NCBI GenBank assembly: GCA_004020365.1
Contig: SAQR01000017.1
Coordinates: 43,261-107,260, forward strand
Reading direction: 5' to 3'
DNA: 64,000 nt
From: Mesorhizobium sp.
GTDB taxonomy: Bacteria; Pseudomonadota; Alphaproteobacteria; Rhizobiales; Rhizobiaceae
Positions 1 through 8,638 of the stretch are shown in pieces; the stretch's first letter is position 1, and each line of letters begins with the position of its first letter. Under the pieces are notes generated by a model. The model saw only the letters and a list, made by a program, of their open reading frames with translations, was not told the origin of the DNA and made no database searches. Made by a program: the position numbers and the translations under genes.

Positions 1-162
1 GAGGCTGGCTGGGGGGTGAGTGGGGCGAGGACGCGCGGTATATAGAATGGCAGCCTTGCGCATCTCAGCGTTCCGCCCGAGGGCAGAGGCAACCGAAAGC
101 GGACGCGCTGTTCAGAAATCTACCTCTTGGTTACGGCAAAACGAACCACAAGAGCCCATCGA

Positions 163-978
163 CTAGACCGGTCGAACGGCTTCAGCCCAAGACATTCCAA
201 ACCAGACGGCCGAGTCCGGCTCCTTGCTCCAATCAATCAGGGCGTCGAGCGTCGCAGTGACGGATTGGCGAGGCAATCCGATAGCGACGATATCGTCCAT
301 CGCTTCATCGATGATGCTCGCAATGTTCCGGACAACTGCCTCAAAGTCAGGCTCGCCGGCGCATCCGCCAAAAAAGACAAATGTGATACGTCGTGGACGC
401 AAGTCGGCCTGATGCAACAATTGAACAAGGCGACGTCCGATGATTGGATCATTGCCGTGTCGGTCGTAGGTTCGCTGATAGGCATGCCATAGTGAGGCAA
501 ATCCCGGTGGCTCGGGCCAGAGCCGCAGCCCACCATAGTCGTCATCTGACAATATCACCCGTCCGCCCGGTCGCACTGCGCCGGCCATGTTGCGAACAAG
601 CAGCAACGGGTCAGGTAGGTGCTCGAGAACGAACCGCGCATGAGCAACGTCGAACTGTCCAAGCTCGTTGTCGGTAAGAAGTGGAGCAAGCACGTCACCC
701 TGCCTCATCTCCAGAAATGCCAAATCCCCATCGGCGTCGGCCTGTCGTAGCGCCTCCGCTATCTGCTCCGGGCTTCGCTCCAAAGCCAAGACCGGAACAC
801 CGGTGGCCCGCGCCATCATTCTCGAAAACTGCCCTAACCCAGCACCGAAATCGACGACCCGCTCGCCAACAACCAGCTGTGCAGCGTCGAGGCATCGTTG
901 ATTAAGACGCTTGTTTAAAGCCGTCAGCCGTTGCTGCTCGGCTTCACTTGATCCAGGCGTATAATGCGATGACGACAT
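163..978 (-). CDS. Class I SAM-dependent methyltransferase
   Basis: A 271-residue soluble protein that probably transfers a methyl group from S-adenosylmethionine to an unidentified small molecule. Motif I is VVDFGAGLGQFSR near residue 42, in a Rossmann-like fold. It is followed by an acidic ribose-binding position (LALERS), a motif-II-like region (FDVAHARFVLEHLPDP), and a post-motif segment AVRPGGRVILSDDDYG. The C-terminal third, including the FFGGCAGEP segment, suggests substrate specificity that I cannot place. No signal peptide or membrane segment is visible. The ATG at 978 has only a weak G-rich upstream stretch. It stands alone, with no obvious operon partner inside the window. The family is clear; the substrate is unknown. 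Confidence 0.8.
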   Translation of the reverse strand: MSSSHYTPGSSEAEQQRLTALNKRLNQRCLDAAQLVVGERVVDFGAGLGQFSRMMARATGVPVLALERSPEQIAEALRQADADGDLAFLEMRQGDVLAPLLTDNELGQFDVAHARFVLEHLPDPLLLVRNMAGAVRPGGRVILSDDDYGGLRLWPEPPGFASLWHAYQRTYDRHGNDPIIGRRLVQLLHQADLRPRRITFVFFGGCAGEPDFEAVVRNIASIIDEAMDDIVAIGLPRQSVTATLDALIDWSKEPDSAVWFGMSWAEAVRPV

Positions 979-1216
979 TCACTGCCCCCAGATCGAATGA
1001 CCATATCAGCTTCGCATAAGGTCGGACGGCATCAAGATCAGCGGCTGTGAATTGAACCGTGGCGACCCCTGCGCCCGGCACATCAATTACCGCTTTGCGC
1101 CCAATGTCGGCCATAGAGATCGACTTCGCAACATCCTCAAAGCAGACGTTGCCGGGATCACGCAGGAGGTCATGGATTGCGCCGCCCGGGCCGCTACCTG
1201 TCGACCGTGCGCTAGG
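944..1216 (-). other. Intergenic stretch 979-1289 with an unassigned open frame
   Basis: The gap between the methyltransferase and the next gene holds no clear gene. On the minus strand one frame stays open for about 90 codons, with coding-like composition (segments such as AVIDVPGAGVATVQFTAADL), and ends at a TGA inside the start of the methyltransferase gene. It has no convincing start codon or ribosome-binding site, and I do not recognise the sequence. It could be the tail of a decayed gene or a chance open frame. Confidence 0.2.
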
Positions 1217-1289
1217 GCGTCATGTGGCAGCAAATCGCAAGGCTCCTTCGCGATCCGTTTCAAATCCGGCTGATGCCTGACACAGGTGC

Positions 1290-1727
1290 TCAGACGCGCT
1301 GCTCGGTCACGGCGTCCGGAAGGCGGTCGCGGAGGATGAAGAAGACACGAGCTGGCGGCGATACCGGACGGACACGACCTCCTACGATCACGCCGACGAG
1401 TTCACCGTCGTATTTGACCAGGGGAAACTCGGCCGGGATTTCCCCGATGATCCGCGGTCGTTCGACGATGTAGTGCAGCAGATCCACGTAGGTGCAGACG
1501 ATTTCCTCGTCGTTGGTCAGTTCGGCGGCCGCGCCCGGCGCAACGTTCCGGCTCATATGGCTGAGCGCCTCGTCGAGCTGCCCCTCCGTGTTACAGAACA
1601 GTCCACGAAGCTGGTGTGTCTGCTCACCCGCCGCGGTCGAGCCGGGGAGCACCGAACCGCAAATGGCGGCTACCAGGAGCGTCACGCAGCGATCGCGGAG
1701 CGACCGGACAAGATCGGTGGCAGACAT
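1290..1727 (-). CDS. Small secreted protein of unknown function
   Basis: A 145-residue protein with an N-terminal export signal: basic residues, then a hydrophobic core TLLVAAICGSVLPG, with likely cleavage after STAAG. The mature part is short and acidic and contains two cysteines (LFCNTEG and EIVCTYV) that could form a disulfide in the periplasm. The start is well supported: a near-perfect AGGAGGTGA lies just upstream of the ATG at 1727. It is divergent from the winged-helix/TPR regulator at 1911, with about 180 bp between them, so that regulator could control it. I do not recognise the family. Confidence 0.65.
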   Translation of the reverse strand: MSATDLVRSLRDRCVTLLVAAICGSVLPGSTAAGEQTHQLRGLFCNTEGQLDEALSHMSRNVAPGAAAELTNDEEIVCTYVDLLHYIVERPRIIGEIPAEFPLVKYDGELVGVIVGGRVRPVSPPARVFFILRDRLPDAVTEQRV

Positions 1728-1910
1728 CGTTTTTCACCTCCTGCGCGGTCGTGCTTCGTTGCGACCATCGCACCACGCCTCGTCCGAGTAACGAGCGAGT
1801 TCCGATCGTTTGCCGAAATTGCGCCGGCCAGAGCCCTGAAAGAATGGAGAGCCGTCGGCGAAGACCTGGTGTATGCTCGGCGACGGGATCCGTCACACGT
1901 GAGGATCGTC

Positions 1911-3437
1911 ATGGTCAGTTCGCCAGCAACTGCCACCCTTGTCCTCAACGACAAGGTTGTCGTCGACCTTGAAGGCGAGACGCTCCGTCTTGGCAACGGC
2001 GACGCAATCGCCCTCAGGCCGCAGGCCTTTGCGGTCCTTCGCCACCTCGTCCAGAATGCGAACAGGCTGGTCAGCAAGGCCGAGCTGCGTGAAGCCGTCT
2101 GGGGAGGCGCCGCCGTTACCGACGACAGTCTCGTTCAATGCATCCACGAGATCCGGCGAGCGCTCGGCGACGAACGGCATGCGGTCCTGGCCACCGTCTC
2201 GCGGCGGGGCTACCGTCTGTCGCTGGAGCGTGGCGACGAGAGTGCGCTCGGCGGCCCTTCGATCGCCGTGCTGCCGTTCGCCACCATGAGCGGCGACGAG
2301 CCCCATGACTACTTCGCCGATGGCCTGGTCGAGGACATCATTACCAACCTCTCGAAGATCCCGGGCCTGTTCGTCATCGCACGCAATTCCTCCTTCGGCT
2401 TCAGGGGCAGGGAAACCGATGCGCGCACCATCGCCGCCGAACTCCGCGTTCGCTACCTGCTGCAGGGCAGCTTGCGGCAGTCCGGGGGGAGACTGAGGAT
2501 CAATGCCCAGCTTGTCGACGGCGCATCGGCCACTCATGTCTGGGCCGACAGGTTCGAGGGCGCGGCAACGGACGTGTTCGATCTCCAGGATCGGTTGACC
2601 GAGCAGATCGTGGGCTCGATCGAACCGAGTGTCCGCCGTGCGGAGATCGAGCGCGCGCGCCGCAAGCGGCCCGGAAGTCTGGATGCGTACGATCTCTACC
2701 TTCGGGCCCTGCCGCACGCGCATGCGAACACGCCCGTCGAGACGGACAAGGCCCTGCAACTGCTGGCGCGCTCGATCGAGCTTCAGCCGGACTATGTCGC
2801 TGCGCATAGCTATGCCGCATGGTGTTACGAGCAGCGCTATCTCCGCAACGGGTTGGATCCCGCAGACAAGACGGCCGCACTCAACCACGCCGACATTGCG
2901 TTAGGCATCAACAGCGACGACCCGCAGGCGATGAGCATCGGCGCGTTTGTCCGCGCCAACCTCACCCGGGAGTACGACGCCGCCCTCGAGGTGCTCGACC
3001 GGGCCCTCGCATTGAACCACAATTCGGCCTTGGCCTTTGGCTTCAGCGCTTTGGTCAGTGCCCACAGCGAGCGACACCAGCGGGCGGTGGAACATGCGCA
3101 CAAGGCGCTGCGGCTGAGCCCGATCGACGATCCGCTGAGCTACCATCCCTACTGCGCCCTCGCCCTGACTCACCTCTTTGCCGGCACCTTCGCCGACGCG
3201 GCCAGATACGCCGCTCTGGCGGTTCGGGCCAATCCGGGCTTCAGCATCCCGTACGCCTATCTGGCGGCCAGCCACGTCGGCCTTGGCAATGTCGAAGAAG
3301 CGCACTCTGCGGCACGACGACTGATCGAGGTGGCGCCGAATTTCTCGGTCGGCGGCTACGTGCGAACTAACCTGTTTCGGCCGTACTTGATGGACGCGCT
3401 GGCAGCGGCCTTGCGAACGGCAGGGCTTCCCGAATGA
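1911..3437 (+). CDS. Winged-helix / TolB-like / TPR transcriptional regulator (CadC-like architecture)
   Basis: 508 residues. Residues 10-105 form an OmpR/PhoB-type winged helix (LRPQAFAVLRHLVQNANRLV, then VTDDSLVQCIHEIRRALGD and TVSRRGYRL). Residues 117-225 match the TolB-like domain found in adenylate-cyclase/CadC-type regulators (SIAVLPFATMSGDEPHDYFA and LVEDIITNLSKI). Residues 260-480 are tetratricopeptide helices. There is no phosphoacceptor receiver domain and no membrane segment, so it probably senses through protein or ligand contacts in the cytoplasm. The frame is open much further upstream, but the ATG at 1911 with GAGG six bases before it is the sensible start. A strong hairpin follows the stop codon. 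Target genes are unknown; the divergent secreted-protein gene is the nearest candidate. Confidence 0.85.
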   Translation: MVSSPATATLVLNDKVVVDLEGETLRLGNGDAIALRPQAFAVLRHLVQNANRLVSKAELREAVWGGAAVTDDSLVQCIHEIRRALGDERHAVLATVSRRGYRLSLERGDESALGGPSIAVLPFATMSGDEPHDYFADGLVEDIITNLSKIPGLFVIARNSSFGFRGRETDARTIAAELRVRYLLQGSLRQSGGRLRINAQLVDGASATHVWADRFEGAATDVFDLQDRLTEQIVGSIEPSVRRAEIERARRKRPGSLDAYDLYLRALPHAHANTPVETDKALQLLARSIELQPDYVAAHSYAAWCYEQRYLRNGLDPADKTAALNHADIALGINSDDPQAMSIGAFVRANLTREYDAALEVLDRALALNHNSALAFGFSALVSAHSERHQRAVEHAHKALRLSPIDDPLSYHPYCALALTHLFAGTFADAARYAALAVRANPGFSIPYAYLAASHVGLGNVEEAHSAARRLIEVAPNFSVGGYVRTNLFRPYLMDALAAALRTAGLPE

Positions 3438-3440
3438 GGC

Positions 3441-3470
3441 CACCTGGCGCGGACCGAACCGCGCCAGGTG
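3441..3470 (+). terminator. 12-bp perfect hairpin after the regulator gene
   Basis: CACCTGGCGCGG (3441-3452) pairs perfectly with CCGCGCCAGGTG (3459-3470) across a six-base loop, four bases after the stop codon of the regulator gene. There is no T-run, so it is either a weak intrinsic terminator or an mRNA 3-prime stabiliser. Confidence 0.6.
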
Positions 3471-3897
3471 CTGCGCTGTCACAAGCCGCCGGTCCCCTCC
3501 CAGCCTCCTCTCTCAGGCACATTCTCGGCGGTGCGTTCCTCAAAATCGAAGACGTGTCTACCTTCGCATCGCCCGGCATCGGCGCGCCTATCCCTGGACC
3601 GTCGCTCAGGATCAGCCGATGACGACCTCTCGCCGACCCGTTGTCCGCTTCCGCCGATCCGAACCTCGGAGCTGCCAGTCCGCTCACGGCCCCCTTTCGG
3701 ACGTTCGGAGGCGATGGCGAACACCTCCCGCACGAGGCCGAGCAAGAGGCAATCCGAGAAATGGTCGCGTTCCGGGCTCCGGAAAGCCCCTGAGCGACAT
3801 GGCCGACACTGCGCGCGGGCCGGAATGCGAAAATGGGGCCATGGTTCTGATCAGCAAGTTTTGGTAATGAGATCAACGGAAAAACGTGACAGCAGCA
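3471..3897. other. Intergenic region without a recognisable gene
   Basis: About 430 bp between the hairpin and the SET gene. Open frames exist on both strands, but none has both a ribosome-binding site and protein-like sequence. I see no clear repeat or promoter. Confidence 0.5.
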
Positions 3898-4362
3898 TCA
3901 ATTCCGTTCCCAAATCGCTTTCGCGAATTCGCCATACAGAGGGGCCCACGGACATTTTCCGTAGTGGGAATAGTCTTCCAGGATTTCGGCTCCCGGTCCG
4001 ATATCATGAAGCGCTAAGCTTTGAAGTTTGGTTGGGTCGTCGACGGAGTTGGGGGTGAATGAATGGTTGGTGAATTGTGCTCCATCCAGGATCAAAATAA
4101 GCCGGTTAAGACCACTCGGGTAGTAGCTATAATGCAAAATGGCGTCCAGAAGCCCTTTGACAAGAACGGTACGGGGCAAGGAGTCAATAGCTTCGTATTG
4201 ATCTCGCTCTATCACCAGCACATCTTGCGAACGCGCCTGCCACCAAACTGTCCCCTTAGGGATGAGTCGTCTCGCGAACACACCCCAACCATGCAAGGCG
4301 CTAGCGCGAACTTCCGTCAGCTCGCTAAAAGGATTATGGGCAAAAACAAACTCGTTTTGCAT
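3898..4362 (-). CDS. Small SET-domain protein
   Basis: A 154-residue protein that is almost wholly a SET fold. The N-terminal SET motif is ALHGWGVFARRLIPKGT; the central SAM-binding motif is QFTNHSFTPNS, matching the NHxxxPN pattern; and the C-terminal part is IGPGAEILEDYSHYG, where the usual GEEL-D-Y element is recognisable. Known SET proteins methylate lysines or bind SAM; bacterial stand-alone versions are mostly uncharacterised. The ATG at 4362, with AGGAG eight bases upstream, is preferred over an upstream TTG. Base composition is visibly more AT-rich than the neighbours, suggesting acquisition. The gene stands alone, so its substrate is not indicated by context. Confidence 0.75.
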   Translation of the reverse strand: MQNEFVFAHNPFSELTEVRASALHGWGVFARRLIPKGTVWWQARSQDVLVIERDQYEAIDSLPRTVLVKGLLDAILHYSYYPSGLNRLILILDGAQFTNHSFTPNSVDDPTKLQSLALHDIGPGAEILEDYSHYGKCPWAPLYGEFAKAIWERN

Positions 4363-4676
4363 CAGCAAACTCCTGCGTAACGGATGGTTCGTTGGACTCG
4401 GGAAATCGACGATGCGGCTCTACTATCGTAATTAGCATCTTGCTCCGAAGGGAGGGTTTGTGTGATGCATCATTACTGTATAGTCGCTTCGGTCGGGATC
4501 ATGCCGTCGATAAAACCTCGGGTCAGAGGATCATGTGCAGCGCCCTTTGTCAAAGGCCGCTCCGCTGGCTGGCGGGCCGCTCGTGCTGATGTTGTGGCTA
4601 ATTAAACGGCGTCGAGCGATGGCGTTCCGAAACGTCCGCTTTGCGCCGCGCAACGGACATTCCGATTACCTGAAAA
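4363..4676. other. Intergenic region, nothing recognised
   Basis: About 310 bp separating two minus-strand genes. It is somewhat AT-richer near 4430-4530 and should include the promoter of the SET gene. No gene, repeat or terminator with a T-run is visible. Confidence 0.4.
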
Positions 4677-7600
4677 TCACTGCAATCCGCGCGATTGGGC
4701 TGTAGAACTGGATTCCAGCAACCCACTCTTTGCTGACTTCGCTGTTTGCAGGTCATGGAGTTTCTGGTTCGCGGCACGCAGTCTTCCACCCAACACCCGG
4801 CAGATCTGCAGCAGAATACCCGGCCGCTGCCGGGCAAGGTCCTCGAAATGCGAACGCTCCAGCACAAGGCAGCTTGCGTACCCGACCGCAACTATATCCG
4901 CCGAGCGCTCACCTTCGCCGAACAGTGCCATCTCTCCGAACATCGAGCCGGGTTTCAGCGTTGCAAAGTCGGTGAAGCCCGAAGGACCGCGCTGTCTCAC
5001 TTTGACTTCGCCTTCAAGGAGGACAAAAAGCTCCTCGCCATGCGCGCCCTGCTTGACGATAACCTCGTCGGATAGGTAGTCGGCGCGCTTCATAACCTGT
5101 TGCACCGCATACAAATCGTCGAGCGAGCAGCTTTCGAAAATTGGCACATTGCGCAGGAAAAGCAGGCGGTCAAGCAAACCGTGTTCGGCATTCGGCATAT
5201 CGGACTCCAATGATCGTGCAGCCACAGCGGCCCGGCGTAGCCAGGGCAACGAGGAGGTGCTCATGGCATCGAGCACGGTTTTGATAGGCAGGGTCTTGCC
5301 ACGCTTGGCCGTATCACCGTCAAGCAGTGGGATGAGCGGCGTCACCAACCGCCGCTGGTCGACGGCGGTAATTGCCTCTGCCGCGCGAGCACGCATACGC
5401 TCATCGCGGGCGCTCAGGAAGCGCCGGATATAGCTGACCGTCTGTTTGTGGCCGAGGGCAGCAAGCGTCACCAGGACCTCGTCGATCGCGGCCTGATTGG
5501 CCTCTGCCATTGCAATTCTGGCGATCGCAGCCCAGGCGAGGTTGCTGTCGGGCACTGCCTGACGCCATTGGCGATACCTGTCAATACGGGGGAAGGCATC
5601 TTTCTGCAGATAGCTGAACAGGGCTTCGGTGGCGCCTACGTGGCCGAGCACCTCGATGACGGCGAGGCGGACGGATGGATTCTCGTCTCGCAGCATAGGC
5701 AATACCGCTGCCACGGAATCCTTGCGGGCGACCAATGCCGCGATTGCGACGCGGCGTACCGATTCATCCCGATCCGTCAGCCCGACAGCGATACGCTTCG
5801 CCGGCCAGCCTCCTCGCACCGCCAGTTGATAACCAATCACTCGTCGTCCCGTGTCGTTGGAACGGACGGCTTCCTCGAGCAGGTCCCGGGGCAGACAAGT
5901 ACTCCCGGGCTTGGAATACGGCAGGGCAGCGATCGTCTTGACTATGACCTCTTCAAGCGAAGCATGATTGCGAATGATGCTGACGAGCATCGGCGTGAAC
6001 GCGTCGTCGCACCGCGCGGCGGCGATCGGCAGCAGTGCCGTGGCTACCTCCAATTGAGACTGGGCCATCGTTACGAGCGCTTGCGCCGCTTCCGGCGATT
6101 TGCCGAGGCGTGCAGCCAAATCGAGCGCGATCATCACCGGTGCCTGATCCCGATCCTCGGGCAGGGATCGCCCCACTGCCACAAGGTACTGGGCGATGCG
6201 GACGCGGAGCACCGGTTCCGCATTGGGCCAGAGTGTCAGCAGATCTGCTGCATGCCGGTCGCCTCCACGAGCCAGGGCGATGACCGTTTCGTCGCCCGAT
6301 ATCGTGAGTTTCTCGGTGATTGGTTCGAGGAATGGTCCTATCGAGGTATGGGCAACAATACGCAGAGCAAGTTCGGTCGCAGTTCTGTCCTGTCCACTTA
6401 GCATCACGACGAGGTCCGCACTGTTGCTCGCGGCGACGGCCGATGCTTCGCGTATCAGGAACTCGTCGCGATCGAGATCGACAGCCCCGTCTCGCAGTAT
6501 CCCTACAAGCCCGCTGACATAGCGCCAGCCGATACTCCATCCGCATGCGAGGAAGCAGAGGCTAAGAACAACGCCGAGCACGCCGACACCGAAAAGACCT
6601 GCGAATTGCGCCACCACCCAGACCAGCAGCCCGGATACGGCCAATGCCATCGGATAGATCAGGCTGTCGTTGAAGGCGCGCAGCCGGCTTGCAAACCGCC
6701 CTGGAACTGCGTTGTAGTTGATTGCCGTGACCGGCGCATCGATATTCTTGGAAAGACCATCATAGACGACATGCGCAAACATCGCGACCGGCAGCGCCGG
6801 ACTGGCAAGCATGGCGATGAAGCTCACTCCGCACGCGGCTGGGAAAACAAGGTTCATGCGCGCGATGCCGAGCCGTTGCATCAGCGGGCTGGTCAGCCAC
6901 AACCCGATCGCCATGCCAACAAAATTCAGGGCGCCGCTCATCAGTCCGAAGAACTTGGCAAGCGACTGTTCGTCCGGAAAACTGTCGGAGTAGATGTTGA
7001 AAACCATATACTCGGCGATGCATTGCGTAACAATATTCAGGAAAAGTGCGGTTGAAAGCAGAATTGCTATTAAAAATCCCCGCATCATGCTGCCTATGCT
7101 GCGAAGGTTCTCAAGTATTCCAGACTCTCCCTGCTCCTCCCTTTCGCCCGCCGGCTTCCAGCGGAGAGACAGCCAGGCCAGATGCGCTAGGCAGAGGCAC
7201 AGTATCAGCGGCATGCCGAAGAGCAGCCAGAAGGGCGATACGAAACCTGCAAGCAAGCCGGCGAGGCTGCCACCCACCATGCCCCCTGCGGACAAGGCGA
7301 CAGCGACACGCGTCGAATAGCGCGTCATTTCGCGCGCAGTCAGATAGTCGATCAACACCACTTGGAAGACGCTGTAGAGCAGCGACTCCAACACGCTGAT
7401 TCCCGCGTAGAGCGCATAGTCCGCTGCCGTACCGCCAAACCCGCTGGCGAGAATCAACAAAGCTGTCATCACAATGACGGCGACCATGAACCGCTGCAGC
7501 AGGACAACACGGCTGCCGCGGTCGATCATCCGGGCATATACAACCCACGCGGGAATCGAGACGAGAGCGAACACCATGTAGTAAATCGCGATCCCCTCGC

Positions 7601-7763
7601 CGCCTTGGGTCGATAGAAACCGGGCAGCCGCCAAGGAGGAACCGAAGGTGTTTGCGGTCGCGAGCAGGAAGGCGCTCAGGACGAGATGCCCGATGCGATC
7701 GTTGGGAATCGGCAGCCTGCGAAGCCAGCGAAGGAGCATTTCGATTCCCGAGGGGGCACTCAT
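4677..7763 (-). CDS. Transporter - HEAT-repeat - cyclic-nucleotide-binding fusion
   Basis: 1028 residues in three parts. Residues 20-425 form a membrane domain of about 12 helices with an MFS or ATP/ADP-translocase look (GHLVLSAFLLATANTFGSSL; basic loops such as YARMIDRGSR). Residues about 430-840 are soluble alpha-helical repeats of HEAT type (ESVRRVAIAALVARKDSVAA and NPSVRLAVIEVLGHVGA). Residues 863-1000 are a cyclic-nucleotide-binding domain with a phosphate-binding cassette FGEMALFGEGERSAD whose arginine is near residue 953. The arrangement resembles proteins annotated as Npt1/Npt2-type nucleotide transporters. Transport by the N-terminal domain, gated by cNMP binding, is an inference. 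The ATG at 7763 lacks a strong Shine-Dalgarno sequence. There is no operon partner. Confidence 0.8.
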   Translation of the reverse strand: MSAPSGIEMLLRWLRRLPIPNDRIGHLVLSAFLLATANTFGSSLAAARFLSTQGGEGIAIYYMVFALVSIPAWVVYARMIDRGSRVVLLQRFMVAVIVMTALLILASGFGGTAADYALYAGISVLESLLYSVFQVVLIDYLTAREMTRYSTRVAVALSAGGMVGGSLAGLLAGFVSPFWLLFGMPLILCLCLAHLAWLSLRWKPAGEREEQGESGILENLRSIGSMMRGFLIAILLSTALFLNIVTQCIAEYMVFNIYSDSFPDEQSLAKFFGLMSGALNFVGMAIGLWLTSPLMQRLGIARMNLVFPAACGVSFIAMLASPALPVAMFAHVVYDGLSKNIDAPVTAINYNAVPGRFASRLRAFNDSLIYPMALAVSGLLVWVVAQFAGLFGVGVLGVVLSLCFLACGWSIGWRYVSGLVGILRDGAVDLDRDEFLIREASAVAASNSADLVVMLSGQDRTATELALRIVAHTSIGPFLEPITEKLTISGDETVIALARGGDRHAADLLTLWPNAEPVLRVRIAQYLVAVGRSLPEDRDQAPVMIALDLAARLGKSPEAAQALVTMAQSQLEVATALLPIAAARCDDAFTPMLVSIIRNHASLEEVIVKTIAALPYSKPGSTCLPRDLLEEAVRSNDTGRRVIGYQLAVRGGWPAKRIAVGLTDRDESVRRVAIAALVARKDSVAAVLPMLRDENPSVRLAVIEVLGHVGATEALFSYLQKDAFPRIDRYRQWRQAVPDSNLAWAAIARIAMAEANQAAIDEVLVTLAALGHKQTVSYIRRFLSARDERMRARAAEAITAVDQRRLVTPLIPLLDGDTAKRGKTLPIKTVLDAMSTSSLPWLRRAAVAARSLESDMPNAEHGLLDRLLFLRNVPIFESCSLDDLYAVQQVMKRADYLSDEVIVKQGAHGEELFVLLEGEVKVRQRGPSGFTDFATLKPGSMFGEMALFGEGERSADIVAVGYASCLVLERSHFEDLARQRPGILLQICRVLGGRLRAANQKLHDLQTAKSAKSGLLESSSTAQSRGLQ

Positions 7764-8087
7764 GGGTTGGCCACTCGAAATCTTTTCCGCCTTGGGTCAA
7801 ACGTCGCATTCGCGAATAGCTAAGTTGCGCCGATAGAGTCTCCTGGAACCAGACCATTTCATTGGCGCGAAGGATAGTGCCTTGCGGTAGAAGCACTCCC
7901 AGAACGCACGACCGGAACCGGTGACCGGCAAATGCCACCTTTGGGTCACTCACGACATCGGAACTTGGGAGTTGAACGTCCGCTATCAGTCTTCCTACAC
8001 CACAAGAGGACCTACCGCTTCCGTCCCCAAGGCAGACAGTTGTCTTCGGCCAAGTCGGGCCGCCACCAGCAATAATTCGTCCTCCCC
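7764..8087. other. Intergenic region, nothing recognised
   Basis: About 320 bp between two minus-strand genes. It must hold the promoter of the large transporter fusion. No convincing gene, terminator or repeat is seen. Confidence 0.4.
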
Positions 8088-8507
8088 CTACACCCCCAGC
8101 GTCGGCTCGGTATTCACCTCCAGCGCCTCTTCCGCCTCATCGTCCTCGCCGAGAATCTCCCCGCTCACCCCCAGCGGGCGGCCGATCCAGATCGGGTCGA
8201 CCAGATGGTCGCGCTTGGGGTTGGTGGTGTTGGGGTGGATGAGGATGCTCAGGCCGCCGTGGTTCAGCATCAGCCACGGAACGAGGGTAGCGAAAATCTC
8301 GGTGGCGAAGGAGACCTGGTACATGGCCTGTTCGTGCGGGCCGACCGGCTCATCGCGCCAATTGCCCAGGCGCACGCGGAAACGCTCGCCGATGCGCAGA
8401 CGCAGCCATTCGGCATGCTGCCGCTCGGCCGGCCCGTCATAGTAGATATGCGCGTGATAGCTGGCAATTTCCGAAAGCGGCCTTGGACTGGCGGCGTCTT
8501 CGTTCAC
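8088..8507 (-). CDS. DOPA 4,5-dioxygenase-family protein
   Basis: A 139-residue cytoplasmic protein of the small DOPA 4,5-dioxygenase/aromatic ring-opening family. The family marks are [10 protein letters not shown] near the N terminus (candidate metal-binding histidines), [20 protein letters not shown] in the middle, and [19 protein letters not shown] near the C terminus. Family members cleave catecholic rings with non-haem iron; bacterial ones are mostly unassigned. It starts at GTG 8507, with GGAGAG eight bases upstream. The last 20 residues are acidic and low in complexity. It lies downstream of the serine hydrolase gene on the same strand, with 131 bp between them, so cotranscription is possible. 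Confidence 0.8.
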   Translation of the reverse strand: MNEDAASPRPLSEIASYHAHIYYDGPAERQHAEWLRLRIGERFRVRLGNWRDEPVGPHEQAMYQVSFATEIFATLVPWLMLNHGGLSILIHPNTTNPKRDHLVDPIWIGRPLGVSGEILGEDDEAEEALEVNTEPTLGV

Positions 8508-8638
8508 CTTAATGCTCTCCTTCGACGACTATGGCGTCCGACAGACCCGAAGCATCGAAGGTCGACCTTGTCGAGGCAGCGTTGATGCCGCGTCTTGCCA
8601 AGGGATAACGGGCACAATCGTCTCACTACCATTTGACC

